Counted from the first letter of the stretch, positions 48,744 to 58,083 are shown. The stretch is DNA of 64,000 nt from Caryophanales bacterium (GCA_026168805.1 JAPFDS010000033.1:53073-117072), one strand, 5' to 3'. Numbers and translations: made by a program. Notes: generated by a model not told the origin, from the sequence alone.

Positions 48744-48772
48744 TTGACGTATAGATAAATATTTCGTAAACT
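48744..48772 (+). promoter_or_regulatory. Probable promoter of the ABC-F gene
   Basis: TTGACG (48744-48749), 17-base spacer, TAAACT (48767-48772). A second candidate TTGACT/TATAGA overlaps it 15 bases upstream. Confidence 0.55.
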
Positions 48773-48803
48773 TGGCAAGATAGAGGAAATTGGAGGATAT
48801 TAC

Positions 48804-50432
48804 ATGATAACTGTTAGTAATGTAAGTTTAAGATATGGTGATAAGAAACTATTTGAGGACGTTAATTTAAAATTTAATCCAGGCCATTGTTATGGACTTA
48901 TTGGAGCAAATGGTGCTGGTAAATCTACATTTTTAAAAGTATTATCTAAAGAAATTGAGCCGCAAGAAGGAGACGTGTCCATTGCTTCAGGTAAACGTCT
49001 AGCTGTTCTAAAACAGGATCACTTTGCTTATGAAGAGCAAAATGTACTTGATACGGTTTTAATGGGCCATGAACAATTGTATAACGTCAAAAAAGAAAAA
49101 GATGAGATTTATATGAAACCTGACTTTTCCGAGGAAGACGGCATGCGAGCGGCTGAACTTGAAGGAGAGTTTGCAGAGTTAAATGGTTGGGAAGCAGAAT
49201 CCGATGCAGCGATCTTATTAAAGGGACTCGGAATTACAGAGAAGTACCATTCATTAACGATGAGCCAACTGGAAGGAGATCAAAAAGTAAAAGTATTACT
49301 CGCTCAAGCACTTTTTGGTAATCCAGACATTTTACTGTTAGACGAACCGACAAACGGTCTTGATATTCAAGCCATTCAATGGCTAGAAGAGTTTCTCATT
49401 AACTTTGAAAATACAGTCATCGTCGTTTCCCACGACCGTCACTTTTTAAATAAAGTGTGTACGCAAATTGCTGATGTTGACTTTGGAAAAATTCAAATTT
49501 ACGTTGGGAACTATGACTTCTGGTATGAGTCTAGTCAACTTGCTGCAAAGATGGCACAAGAAGAAAACAAGAAAAAAGAAGAGAAAATCAAGGACTTACA
49601 AGCATTTGTTGCACGATTCAGTGCAAACGCAGCTCGCTCCAAACAAGCGACCTCTAGACAGAAGTTACTTGATAACATTACACTAGACGACATTAAACCA
49701 TCCTCTCGCCGATATCCATATGTTGCTTTTACACCTGGTAGAGAGATTGGAAATGATGTATTACAAGTAAAAGGTATTAGTAAAACAATCGACGGTAAAA
49801 AAGTACTCGACAATGTACATTTTACGATGAACAAAGATGATAAAATTGCTTTTGTTGGGCCGAATGATATTGCGAAAACAACATTGTTCCAAATTTTAAT
49901 GGGTGAAATGGAACCGGATGAAGGAACATTTTCTTGGGGTGTGACCACGGCCCAATCGTATTTTCCAAAAGATAACTCGGAGTTCTTTGATGATAACGAC
50001 AAGACTCTTGTGGATTGGCTCCGTCAATACGCACCGGAAGATGAGACGGAAACATTTTTACGTGGATTTTTAGGAAGAATGCTATTCTCTGGTGAAGAAG
50101 CGTTGAAAAAAGCAAATGTTCTCTCTGGTGGAGAAAAAGTCCGCTGCATGTTATCCAAAATGATGTTAAGCCATGCGAACATTTTAGTGCTGGACGAACC
50201 AACGAACCACTTGGATCTTGAGTCAATCACTGCTCTGAATAATGGATTGATTAAGTTTAAAGGGTCTATGTTATTCACATCCCATGACCATCAATTTGTT
50301 GACAGTATCGCGAACAGACTGATTGAAATCACACCGAGCGGAATCGTAGATAAATACATGTCATATACAGATTATGTACGTGATCATGATCTACAAAAAG
50401 AAATTAGTGAAATGTATACGGAAGACGAATAG
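48804..50432 (+). CDS. ykpA: ABC-F family ATPase (YkpA/YbiT-like)
   Basis: 542 residues: two ABC domains without membrane segments, joined by a charged linker (about 245-300). NBD1 has GANGAGKST and LLLDEPTNGLD; its signature is QLEGDQKV instead of LSGGQ. NBD2 has a degenerate Walker A (GPNDIAKTT), a canonical LSGGEKVR signature and LVLDEPTNHLD. ABC-F proteins act on the ribosome as translation factors or as antibiotic-protection proteins; this subfamily (YkpA/YbiT) is housekeeping rather than a known resistance type. TTGGAGGATATTAC precedes the ATG. Confidence 0.92.
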   Translation: MITVSNVSLRYGDKKLFEDVNLKFNPGHCYGLIGANGAGKSTFLKVLSKEIEPQEGDVSIASGKRLAVLKQDHFAYEEQNVLDTVLMGHEQLYNVKKEKDEIYMKPDFSEEDGMRAAELEGEFAELNGWEAESDAAILLKGLGITEKYHSLTMSQLEGDQKVKVLLAQALFGNPDILLLDEPTNGLDIQAIQWLEEFLINFENTVIVVSHDRHFLNKVCTQIADVDFGKIQIYVGNYDFWYESSQLAAKMAQEENKKKEEKIKDLQAFVARFSANAARSKQATSRQKLLDNITLDDIKPSSRRYPYVAFTPGREIGNDVLQVKGISKTIDGKKVLDNVHFTMNKDDKIAFVGPNDIAKTTLFQILMGEMEPDEGTFSWGVTTAQSYFPKDNSEFFDDNDKTLVDWLRQYAPEDETETFLRGFLGRMLFSGEEALKKANVLSGGEKVRCMLSKMMLSHANILVLDEPTNHLDLESITALNNGLIKFKGSMLFTSHDHQFVDSIANRLIEITPSGIVDKYMSYTDYVRDHDLQKEISEMYTEDE

Positions 50433-50435
50433 TCA

Positions 50436-50471
50436 AATACCTCCAACATTTACGTTGGAGGTATTTTTTAT
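50436..50471 (+). terminator. Terminator after the ABC-F gene
   Basis: AATACCTCCAAC pairs with GTTGGAGGTATT, then TTTT. Confidence 0.93.
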
Positions 50472-50689
50472 CACGCATTAACGGCAAGTCAATATCCCCA
50501 CTTCAAATTTCTGAAGAAAACCAAAAAAATAAGTGGGGGATAAACTGCTCGTAAATCCCTGATTCTGTTCGGGCCTACAGGACGTAGGTCACAAAGGATT
50601 TGTCACAGGACGTGACGTTCTTATCCTTTGTTCCCCTATTGTCAGTGGGGGGTGAATAAAAACCCCCAATGAATGAAGTTTCACTTTAT
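50469..50689 (-). repeat. Dispersed element carrying a Bacillaceae-1-type RNA, long copy
   Basis: About 220 bases. On the minus strand it starts ATAAAGTGAAACTTCATTCA and ends TTAATGCGTGATA. The same two ends, fused with about 20 bases between, recur at 58031-58083. Inside are several hairpins, including CCCCACTT/AAGTGGGG and the two RUCCU-loop hairpins. The element's left end overlaps the ridA stop codon. Confidence 0.75.
50565..50635 (-). ncRNA. Bacillaceae-1 RNA candidate
   Basis: On the minus strand ACAAAGGAT pairs with ATCCTTTGT and encloses the hairpin GTCAC-GTCCT-GTGAC. It is followed by a second hairpin CCTAC-GTCCT-GTAGG. Two neighbouring hairpins with RUCCU terminal loops are the defining feature of the Bacillaceae-1 RNA motif, a conserved structure of unknown function, sometimes near rRNA operons. 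No rRNA is in this window. Confidence 0.75.
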
Positions 50690-51144
50690 GCATCTACTGC
50701 AACGATACATTCAATTTCAACCGGTGTCCCACCAGGCATGACGGGTGTTCCGACTCCTGAACGCGCGTGCTTGCCTTGATCTCCAAAAACATTGATTAGC
50801 AATTCAGTTGCGCCGTTAAGAACTGCTCCTTGCTGTGTAAAATCATCTGCAGAGCTAATAAAACCTGTTACTTTAATAAATTGTTTTATTTTACGTAAAT
50901 CACCGAGCTCGTTTTTTAATGCAGCAAGCGCATTCAGTATACAAATTTCAGCAAGTCTTTTCCCTTCTTCAATGGTTACTTCTTTTCCGCATTGCCCCGT
51001 TTGCGGTAATTTCCCGTCAACATATGGTAACGTACCACTCACGTAGGCTATCCCGTCATGTATAAGTACACTTGAAAAAGCATGTTTGGTTGGCAACGCT
51101 TCTGGCAAAGTATGACCTAGCGCGGTTATTTTTTCTTCTATCAT
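50686..51144 (-). CDS. RidA-family (YjgF/YER057c) protein, long subfamily
   Basis: 152 residues with the RidA chorismate-mutase-like fold. The catalytic Arg in KHARSGVGTPVMPGG and the Glu 15 residues later (PVEIECIV) are present, so imine/enamine deaminase activity is plausible. It clears 2-aminoacrylate-type reactive imines made by PLP enzymes. It differs from the shorter paralogue at 61878-62315 by longer insertions (KLPQTGQCGKEVT). The start at 51144 follows AGAGGTG by six bases; an ATG at 51150 is too close. Monocistronic. Confidence 0.87.
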   Translation of the reverse strand: MIEEKITALGHTLPEALPTKHAFSSVLIHDGIAYVSGTLPYVDGKLPQTGQCGKEVTIEEGKRLAEICILNALAALKNELGDLRKIKQFIKVTGFISSADDFTQQGAVLNGATELLINVFGDQGKHARSGVGTPVMPGGTPVEIECIVAVDA

Positions 51145-51199
51145 TTGCATCACCTCTATATGTAGCATTTTAACACAAAAGTGCAGAAAGATAGATTAT

Positions 51200-51800
51200 T
51201 TTAAGCACACATGCGCCCTTGCGTTTAAAAGTTGCATGAAGTGGCGGTGTTTTTTAACGCATGCCTCAATTGCGTTTAATTTTCGCTTGAAGAAACGAGA
51301 TTTTTTGACGCATTTCTCAATTGCGTTTAATTTTTGCTTGGAGAAACGAGATTTTTTGACGCATTACTCGATTGCGTCTAATTTTTGCTTGAAGAACCGA
51401 GATTTTTAAACGCATTACTCAATTGCGTCTAGTTTTTGCTTGAAGATGCGAGATTTTTAAACGCATTACTCATTTGCGTCTAATTTTTGCTTGAAGATGC
51501 GAGATTTTTAAACGCATTACTCAATTGCGTTTAATTTTCGCTTGAAGAAATGAGATTTTTAAACGCATTCTTCATTTGCGTCTAATTTTTGCTTGAAGAT
51601 GCGAGATTTTTAAACGCATTCCTCAATTGCGTCTAGTTTTTGCTTGAAGAACCGAGATTTTTAAACGCATTACTCAATTGCGTCTAGTTTTTGCTTGAAG
51701 ATGCGAGATTTTTAAACGCATTACTCAATTGCGTCTAGTTTTTGCTTGAAGATGTGACTTTTTTAAACGCATATCCCAAATACGTCTAATTTTCACATCA
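51200..51800. repeat. 51-bp tandem repeat array 2 (about 11 units)
   Basis: GCGTYTA recurs at 51221 and every 51 bases to 51731, with a mutated copy (ACGTCTA) at 51782. A TAAACGC-type half-site lies 33 bases into each unit (early units carry variants such as TTGACGC), the same offset as in array 1. Unit centres read GCTTGAAGATGCGAGA, unlike array 1. Open frames are broken, so it is not coding. It fills the gap between ridA and the membrane protein gene. Confidence 0.93.
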
Positions 51801-51801
51801 T

Positions 51802-52443
51802 TCATTTCGTTTGAGACGGAAAAAGCGTATATGACCACGAATATAAAAAGTCAGCGATGAAGACGATTCCCCATACCATGGAAATGCCGTACAAAGTGTC
51901 ATTTGCATACGGAGTAATGGTGTAGTCTTCTGTACCAATCCATGATAGGTCTTTTATATATGGAACTACATCACTCAAGCTCCCCAAACTATATACCAAA
52001 AACCCAATTTGGACAGCTACGAATAGAACTAGATGAATGAGTGAGCTTATGCGATACTTTTTAGCAATATGCGCTGGGTCTTTATCCCGCTTCATAATGG
52101 CTCGATCTTTTTCAGTCAACAAATCTATTCCGCGCAATGTACCAATGTGTTTTCGCATCCAGCGATCGAGCTTTTTAAAATCCGAAACCCCAAAAGTGAT
52201 TGCATAAACAACAAACACAGTGATCACTAGCTGGATCGTAGATAATTCGCCTGTTTCTACATAAATAAACCACCCTACTAGTGCTTCAATACCAATGAAG
52301 CTTATAAATAAAATAAGAAAGTACTTACTTAGTTTTCGTTTATCAAAAAAATATCGAGTCACACCAAAGATTAAGAGTGAGACCCAGGATATCACTTCTA
52401 AAACTATGATTATTTCCCATTGGTACGTTTCCATAAAAGACAT
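51802..52443 (-). CDS. Integral membrane protein, unknown function
   Basis: 213 residues I cannot place in a named family. Five or so hydrophobic segments: about 8-27, 37-56, 66-86, 133-155 and 185-203. A charged cytoplasmic loop (about 90-130, RKHIGTLRGIDLLTEKDRAI) lies in the middle. The start at 52443 follows AAGGAGAG; an ATG three codons later is possible. Neighbours give no functional hint. The array 2 repeats begin directly after its stop. Confidence 0.75.
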   Translation of the reverse strand: MSFMETYQWEIIIVLEVISWVSLLIFGVTRYFFDKRKLSKYFLILFISFIGIEALVGWFIYVETGELSTIQLVITVFVVYAITFGVSDFKKLDRWMRKHIGTLRGIDLLTEKDRAIMKRDKDPAHIAKKYRISSLIHLVLFVAVQIGFLVYSLGSLSDVVPYIKDLSWIGTEDYTITPYANDTLYGISMVWGIVFIADFLYSWSYTLFPSQTK

Positions 52444-52540
52444 ACACACTCTCCTTTTTGCAAATATACTTTCTATTATTATGCAATGTACGCGAGAGAA
52501 TGTCTATATCTGGATGAAATATATGAACCTATTTTCAAAA

Positions 52541-52584
52541 GAAAAAAGCACCTGCATATTATATTAAAAATGCAGGTGCTTCCT
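52541..52584 (-). terminator. Terminator after the threonine dehydrogenase gene
   Basis: AAGCACCTGCAT pairs with ATGCAGGTGCTT, then TTTT on the minus strand. Confidence 0.9.
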
Positions 52585-52591
52585 TTTATAT

Positions 52592-53545
52592 TTACAACGA
52601 GTTCGTTGTTTTTTCTCTTACATGTGTGAGCATATCTTTTGTCATCGATGCAAGGTCGTATGAAGGGGCGAATCCCCACTCTTCTTGAGCCGCGCTTGTA
52701 TCTAAATTATCCGGCCAACTATCTGCGATTGCTTGACGAACTGGATCTACATCATAATCAATCGTAAAGTCCGGGATATGCTTTTTAACTTCTGCAGCAA
52801 TACCTTTTGGTGCAAATGACATCGCGCTAACGTTAAATGCATTTCTGTGAACAAGATGGTCTGGGTTTGCTTCCATCAGTTGATGTATAGCTTCAAGGGC
52901 ATCAGGCATATACATCATATCCATGTACGTATGTTCATCAATGAATGAAGTATAGGACCCTTTTCTCGCCGCTTCATAATAAATTTCAACTGCATAATCT
53001 GTCGTCCCTCCACCTGGTGGAGTTACATAAGAAATGAGTCCCGGAAAACGAACACTACGCGTATCCACTCCAAATTTTTGGTGGTAATAATCACATAGTA
53101 ATTCTCCAGCTACTTTATTGACACCATACATCGTTGATGGGCGTTGTAATGTATCTTGTGGTGTGTTTTTCTTTGGTGTTGAATGTCCAAAGGCACCAAT
53201 CGAACTAGGCGTAAAAAATTTCAAATCGAGTTCTCTTGCTACTTCTAGAGCATTCATTAATCCACCCATATTTAAATCCCAAGCCTTCATCGGGTTTTCT
53301 TCAGCTGTTGCTGAAAGTAATGCGGCTAGATGAATCACTGTGTCGACTTGGTGCTCTTTTGCCACCGCATGAAATCGATGTGCATCCGTAACATCTACTA
53401 TTTCAAACAACCCTGCATCATCTTTATTCTTTGGTAGTCGGATATCTGATCCAACCACGTGATCTTCGCCATAGATTCCTCTTAAGTGTGTGAGCAACTC
53501 CGATCCGATTTGGCCATTTGCTCCGGTAATGAGTATTTTATTCAT
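52592..53545 (-). CDS. L-threonine 3-dehydrogenase, SDR (GalE-like) type
   Basis: 317 residues of the extended short-chain dehydrogenase family. NAD-binding [10 protein letters not shown] (residues 8-17) and the catalytic YGVNK motif (near 142) are present. Such enzymes oxidise threonine to 2-amino-3-ketobutyrate, replacing the zinc-type Tdh. The downstream partner step, Kbl, is encoded 41 bases upstream in the same direction, which makes the assignment strong. The start at 53545 follows GGAGGATGAATGCATC; six extra codons upstream lack support. Confidence 0.9.
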   Translation of the reverse strand: MNKILITGANGQIGSELLTHLRGIYGEDHVVGSDIRLPKNKDDAGLFEIVDVTDAHRFHAVAKEHQVDTVIHLAALLSATAEENPMKAWDLNMGGLMNALEVARELDLKFFTPSSIGAFGHSTPKKNTPQDTLQRPSTMYGVNKVAGELLCDYYHQKFGVDTRSVRFPGLISYVTPPGGGTTDYAVEIYYEAARKGSYTSFIDEHTYMDMMYMPDALEAIHQLMEANPDHLVHRNAFNVSAMSFAPKGIAAEVKKHIPDFTIDYDVDPVRQAIADSWPDNLDTSAAQEEWGFAPSYDLASMTKDMLTHVREKTTNSL

Positions 53546-53586
53546 GATGCATTCATCCTCCAATCAAGACCAAACACTAACCTCTA

Positions 53587-54780
53587 TTAGCGAATGATTC
53601 CTAGTTCTTTTCCGACTTCTTCATAAATAGATAATGCTTCATCAAGCATTTCTTTTGTATGTGCAGCTGAAGGCATGTTTCTGACACGTCCTGTTCCACG
53701 TGGGACTGTTGGGAATACGATTGCTTTAGCATATACACCTTTTTCAGATAAAGCATCACTAAACTCTTGTGTTTTATTTTCATCACCTATGATGCAAGGA
53801 GTGATTGGAGTTTCACTGTTCCCAACATCAAATCCTAAACTTGCAAGTCCTTCACGTAAATAGGTCGTGTTTTCCCAAAGCTTTTTGTTTAAATCTGTAC
53901 TTTCCATTAATAATTCTATCGCTTTAATACTTGCTGCAGCATCTGCCGGTGATACAGCTGTTGAGAATAAGAATGGACGAGATGCTACCTTGAGCCAATC
54001 AATCAGTTGTTTGGATCCAGCGACATATCCTCCAATAACACCAATCGCTTTCGATAGTGTTCCCATTTGGAAGTCTACTTTGTCTTCTAGACCAAAATGC
54101 TTCACTGTTCCTGCTCCGTCTCCAAGCACGCCTGAACCATGAGCATCGTCAACATACGTAATAAGATCAAATTCTTCTGCAATCTCCACAATTTCTGGGA
54201 GCTTAGCAATATCTCCATCCATTGAAAATACGCCGTCTGTGATAACCATCACTTTATTATATTTGCCTGATTCTGTTGCTTCTTTTGCTTTCGCGCGTAA
54301 ATCATCCATATTTGAATGTTCAAAAGGAATAATTTTTGCACGTGACAAACGGCATCCATCAATAATCGATGCGTGGTTCAGTGCGTCTGATAAAATAGCG
54401 TCTTCTTTATTCATAACTGCCTGAATCGCAGCCATATTACAATTAAATCCAGATTGGAAAGAAATCGCAGCTTCTGTTCCTTTGAATGCAGCAATTTTTT
54501 TCTCTAATTCAACGTGCAAGTCAAGCGTTCCATTAATCGTACGAACCGCGCCTGCCCCTACTCCGTGAGAGTCTACCGCTTCTTTTGCTACCTTTTTTAG
54601 TCTTTCATCAGTTGCTAGACCTAAATAGTTGTTTGAAGATAGATTCACCATTTTCTTTCCATCAATTATAATGGTCGGTCCATTTGGTCCAGTGACAGGA
54701 TGAATCTCGTTATACATACCCTTATTCTTTAAATCATCAATGTTTTCTTTTAGAAAAGTATCAAGTACTTTTGCAGTCAT
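53587..54780 (-). CDS. kbl: Glycine C-acetyltransferase (2-amino-3-ketobutyrate CoA ligase)
   Basis: 397 residues, PLP alpha-oxoamine synthase family. PLP lysine in [14 protein letters not shown] (near 242), [11 protein letters not shown] (near 208) and NNYLGLA near 50. It cleaves 2-amino-3-ketobutyrate with CoA to glycine and acetyl-CoA. With the adjacent dehydrogenase it degrades threonine to glycine. AAGGAGGAAAAATGA precedes the ATG. A cre-like site lies 19 bases upstream of the start. Confidence 0.95.
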   Translation of the reverse strand: MTAKVLDTFLKENIDDLKNKGMYNEIHPVTGPNGPTIIIDGKKMVNLSSNNYLGLATDERLKKVAKEAVDSHGVGAGAVRTINGTLDLHVELEKKIAAFKGTEAAISFQSGFNCNMAAIQAVMNKEDAILSDALNHASIIDGCRLSRAKIIPFEHSNMDDLRAKAKEATESGKYNKVMVITDGVFSMDGDIAKLPEIVEIAEEFDLITYVDDAHGSGVLGDGAGTVKHFGLEDKVDFQMGTLSKAIGVIGGYVAGSKQLIDWLKVASRPFLFSTAVSPADAAASIKAIELLMESTDLNKKLWENTTYLREGLASLGFDVGNSETPITPCIIGDENKTQEFSDALSEKGVYAKAIVFPTVPRGTGRVRNMPSAAHTKEMLDEALSIYEEVGKELGIIR

Positions 54781-54798
54781 TCATTTTTCCTCCTTGTT

Positions 54799-54814
54799 TT
54801 GTAAGCGCTCTATA
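54799..54814 (+). promoter_or_regulatory. cre-like site upstream of kbl
   Basis: TTGTAAGCGCTCTATA differs at one base from the fadF operon site TTGTAAGCGCTTTATA. Both lie just before catabolic genes, which suggests CcpA control of threonine degradation. Confidence 0.5.
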
Positions 54815-54916
54815 AACATGTGTATTTACAGAGTGCACAAATACATTTTTTATTCGTTGGTTTGTATATACTATATCATAACGGACTAAATTTGTTTACT
54901 ATATAAGGACATTTTG

Positions 54917-54944
54917 ATGAATTTCATAATACGTATCTTTACGG
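54917..54944. repeat. Solo MITE end (relic)
   Basis: TGAATTTCATAATACGTATC then TTTACGG matches the left end of the MITE copies at 58172 and 60680 with one insertion. No right end is found nearby. The rest of 54815-55011 is AT-rich with no clear promoter. Confidence 0.55.
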
Positions 54945-55011
54945 ATTATATTTATTGTTTGTTTATATGATCTTTTGTATTCTCTTTTAAAATATTTATC
55001 AACATTCACAA

Positions 55012-55050
55012 AAAAACAGCATCGATTATATTAATCGATGCTGTTTTTTA
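55012..55050. terminator. Bidirectional terminator after the LysM-3D gene
   Basis: AAAAACAGCATCGATTA pairs with TAATCGATGCTGTTTTT. Confidence 0.92.
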
Positions 55051-55056
55051 ATATTT

Positions 55057-55848
55057 TTAATCTAAAATTGTAATTTCTACTTCGCGAACGCCCCAGTTAT
55101 ATGCTTCATCTTTTGTTGGAACGTGCAGGTCAATGCGGTCTCCTTTAATGGCTCCACCGATATCCCCTGCAATTGCTTCACCATATCCTTCGACATACAC
55201 TCTAGAACCGAGTGGTATGACATTTGGATCAACAGCAATGACTTTTGCATTTGGGTCGTTGTTTAAGTCAATTCCTGTGTAAGTGACTCCTGAACAACCT
55301 TCACAACTTGCTGTATATGCCGTTGCAGTAACGGACATTGTTTCTCCATCATTTGTTGCTGGCGTTTTTGCTTCTTCTTGCGCTTGTTCACTTGACTGGC
55401 TTGTTTCTTCTTTCGGCTGTTTCTTTTCTTCTACTTCTTTCTTTTCCTCTTTTGGTTGAGCTGCTACTTCAGTTGTTTCTTTTTCATCTATTTCAGGTAC
55501 ATCTTCAATCGTTAATCTTTGTCCTACTATAAGAAGATTCGATTGTAGATCGTTCCATTCTGTAAGTTCTTCAATGGTAACATCATGCTCTTTTGCAATG
55601 GTGAATAGGGAATCTCCCTTTTCTACCTCATGTACTTGATAGATTTGAATGACTTGATCTGGTTGAATAACGGTTGTTGATAGTTCGTTTAAATCAACTA
55701 AATCGTCAATCGTTGTATTATATTCTTTAGCTAGATCCCAAAGATTATCTCCTTTTTCAACTGTATGTTCTTTCGCTGAAACTGATGTTGCTAGTCCGCC
55801 AGCACATATGACCCCTATAGCAAAAATCATTGCTACATATTTCTTCAT
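55057..55848 (-). CDS. yocH: Secreted LysM-3D domain protein (YocH-like cell wall hydrolase)
   Basis: 263 residues. A Sec signal peptide (1-25, cleavage after SVSA) leads to two LysM domains (about 27-70 and 73-113), a Lys/Glu/Gln-rich linker (115-165) and a C-terminal 3D domain with SVTATAYTA, IPLGSRVYVEGYG and DRIDLHVPT; the three conserved Asp are present. YocH-type proteins are peptidoglycan hydrolases under WalRK in B. subtilis; related 3D domains have lytic transglycosylase-like activity. TGTAAAcggtTGTATA upstream (about 55995-56010) resembles a WalR box with one base too few. AAGGAGGG precedes the ATG. Confidence 0.87.
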   Translation of the reverse strand: MKKYVAMIFAIGVICAGGLATSVSAKEHTVEKGDNLWDLAKEYNTTIDDLVDLNELSTTVIQPDQVIQIYQVHEVEKGDSLFTIAKEHDVTIEELTEWNDLQSNLLIVGQRLTIEDVPEIDEKETTEVAAQPKEEKKEVEEKKQPKEETSQSSEQAQEEAKTPATNDGETMSVTATAYTASCEGCSGVTYTGIDLNNDPNAKVIAVDPNVIPLGSRVYVEGYGEAIAGDIGGAIKGDRIDLHVPTKDEAYNWGVREVEITILD

Positions 55849-56081
55849 AGGTAGTCCCTCCTTAAATTTCTCACATTGCCTATCCTATCACAGGGAAATA
55901 GGCAATTCAGTAACAAGACCGTTAAGAGTCTATTACAAGGATGGCCAAAAAAAGAGACTTTTATTACAAATATCATAGAATAGTAATAAACAATCATATA
56001 CAACCGTTTACATTACAATTGAACGATAAAACCAAGTCGTTTCGTGACATAAGTACTATGTTTTTATCCTCAAAAAGCAAA

Positions 56082-56408
56082 AAAGAGGTTGGGGGACAAT
56101 AGATTTAAAGTTAACTCACATACGAACACTCTAATGTAACAAGTGGAATTACCCGCTTCGGAAATATACTTCGCTTTCCCGCGGGCGGCTGGCAAGCCTC
56201 CTCGTTTTAAGGAAGGTCGACTAAACCCGGCCTTTGCGAGCCAACTCACGACTCCCCTTGCCGGGGCACGGGTCTTGCCTATGCCTCTGCTCCCGCGGGG
56301 AAGAAGAATTGCAGTTCATTCTTCACTTGTCTACGTATATTTCCTACGCTACATTAGAATGTTATTCGTATTTCGGGAGATACAACTTTGATTTGTCTCA
56401 ACCTCTTT
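56082..56408. repeat. Foldback interspersed repeat, copy 2 (long form)
   Basis: 327 bp with outer inverted repeats AAAGAGGTTG...AAAGTT and inner arms CATACGAACACTCTAATGTA. It shares the ends and the GGAAATATACTTCGCTTTCC block with copy 1 (5083-5282). The extra GC-rich middle (about 56205-56315) is absent from copy 1. The 55849-56081 stretch before it holds the yocH control region and nothing else I can name. Confidence 0.85.
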
Positions 56409-56432
56409 CCTCTATTTAAAAACTATCTTTTA

Positions 56433-58004
56433 TTATTGTTGTCGACTTCTTCTTGTCAAACTTTCCTTTTTCCGAATATGCAAATCAAATCCAACACCTA
56501 TAACGATAATGGCTAGCAAACTTGAAACGATAAACAATATATTATATCCGGATTGAATGGATGAAAATATAAAATCCATGATGGAGGTCCGCATGTCCTC
56601 ATTTGGTAAAGTTTCAATGGTATTAATCGTTTCACCAATGTTACTTTGTGAGAACGATGACGCTTGTAACCCTAGTTCTTCTACCGTTTCAGGAAATGTC
56701 TCAACGACAGTCGTTCCCGCTTTTGTAAAGCCTCCGGTAATAAACCCTGCATAGATGGTCGGAAAAAGTGTCAAACCTACTTGACGTACGAGGGATAAAG
56801 TTCCGAGCGCTGAACCTTGTTCCGTTTCTTTAGCATTTTCTCCCACAAGTACATTCAGTGGGGCCCCGAGTAAAATACCAAAGCCTACCCCCGCGACAAT
56901 ACTTGTGATCGTAAATGAAAATCCATCATGTACCCATAAAGGGAATAATCCAAAACCAACAACCCCGATGAATCCCGATGTAACAACTGTTTTTGTTGCA
57001 CCGATCCTGTCTGTTAAAAATCCACCAAGCCCAGCCCCTATTCCTGACGCAAGTGCTAATGGAGTTACCCAAAACCCAGCTTTTTCCGCCGGAATGTGAA
57101 ACACTTGCTGCACGTACGCTGGGATAAAAATAATTCCAGCTAAAAAACCACCCGATAACAACCCTAAGATCATCGTTAATTGAAACGGACGTTTTCGTAA
57201 CAGAGCGAAAGATAAAATCGGGTCCCCTCCCATACGTTCGATGCGCTTTTCGTGGTTCATTAAAAACAAGAACAAAAGGACTCCAGCAACAATCGTACTG
57301 ATGACGAGTGGTTCAGTAAAGCTTTGGATAAATGCAGCACTATCTAGTTGTGTAAACCCAACCATCATGGCTAATATGGATCCCGACAATAAAATAATTC
57401 CAGCAAAATCAAGTGGGCTGTCTGTTCCTGGCTTCGTTTCCTCAATTTTAATATACCCTACAATGAGTAAAACGATAGCAATCGGAATATTAATCAAAAA
57501 CATCCAATGCCATGAACCAGTAATCGATAGCACAACAGCACCTAAATTTGGACCGATGACTGCTGATAATCCATGCATTCCACCGAGTAAACCGAGTGCT
57601 CTACCTTGTTTTTCTTTTGGTAGGGTCGATAGAATATGAGAACTACCAATAATAAATATACCGCCACCACCAATGGCTTGAATAAAACGAGCGATGAGTA
57701 AAAATATGAAATTGGGACTTAATGCAACGAGTAATGACCCCACGCCAAATAAAGCAATTTCAATGAGGAATAGCCGTCTTCTTCCATATCGATCGGAAAA
57801 CTTCCCTATAATAGGTACACTGATTGCGACACCAAGCGTATATAAAGTAATCGACCATGCACCCCATGAAGGAGACACCTCAAAAGAATTACTAATCGTC
57901 GTTAAAGCCGTACTTATGATTCCATTATCTAAACCAGCCATAAACACACCAATGGTAAATAAGGATATGGCCCAACCTTGTGAAGATTTTTTCGTTTCTT
58001 CCAT
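56433..58004 (-). CDS. MFS transporter, DHA2 (EmrB/QacA) family
   Basis: 523 residues with 14 predicted helices, the DHA2 drug:H+ antiporter topology. Motif A GKFSDRYGRRRLFL (near 65) and motif C GPNLGAVVLSITGSWHWMF (near 150) are visible. It likely exports toxic compounds; substrate unknown. The ATG at 58004 follows AAGGAG by 11 bases, with a second GGAGGA touching it. No adjacent TetR/MarR regulator or EmrA partner. Confidence 0.9.
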   Translation of the reverse strand: MEETKKSSQGWAISLFTIGVFMAGLDNGIISTALTTISNSFEVSPSWGAWSITLYTLGVAISVPIIGKFSDRYGRRRLFLIEIALFGVGSLLVALSPNFIFLLIARFIQAIGGGGIFIIGSSHILSTLPKEKQGRALGLLGGMHGLSAVIGPNLGAVVLSITGSWHWMFLINIPIAIVLLIVGYIKIEETKPGTDSPLDFAGIILLSGSILAMMVGFTQLDSAAFIQSFTEPLVISTIVAGVLLFLFLMNHEKRIERMGGDPILSFALLRKRPFQLTMILGLLSGGFLAGIIFIPAYVQQVFHIPAEKAGFWVTPLALASGIGAGLGGFLTDRIGATKTVVTSGFIGVVGFGLFPLWVHDGFSFTITSIVAGVGFGILLGAPLNVLVGENAKETEQGSALGTLSLVRQVGLTLFPTIYAGFITGGFTKAGTTVVETFPETVEELGLQASSFSQSNIGETINTIETLPNEDMRTSIMDFIFSSIQSGYNILFIVSSLLAIIVIGVGFDLHIRKKESLTRRSRQQ

Positions 58005-58030
58005 TCCTCCGTCATCTCCTTAAGCCTATG

Positions 58031-58083
58031 ATAAAGTGAAACTTCATTCAGTGGGGGTATTACTACTCGTTAATGCGTGATAT
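58031..58083 (+). repeat. Short copy of the Bacillaceae-1-bearing dispersed element
   Basis: ATAAAGTGAAACTTCATTCA then GTGGGGGT, and after about 12 bases CGTTAATGCGTGATA. These are the two ends of the 50469-50689 element, with the RNA-bearing middle deleted. Confidence 0.7.

Noticed and set aside
56143..56391. 82-codon frame inside the foldback repeat
   Set aside because: It spans the inverted arms and GC-rich core, has no start signal and is absent from copy 1.
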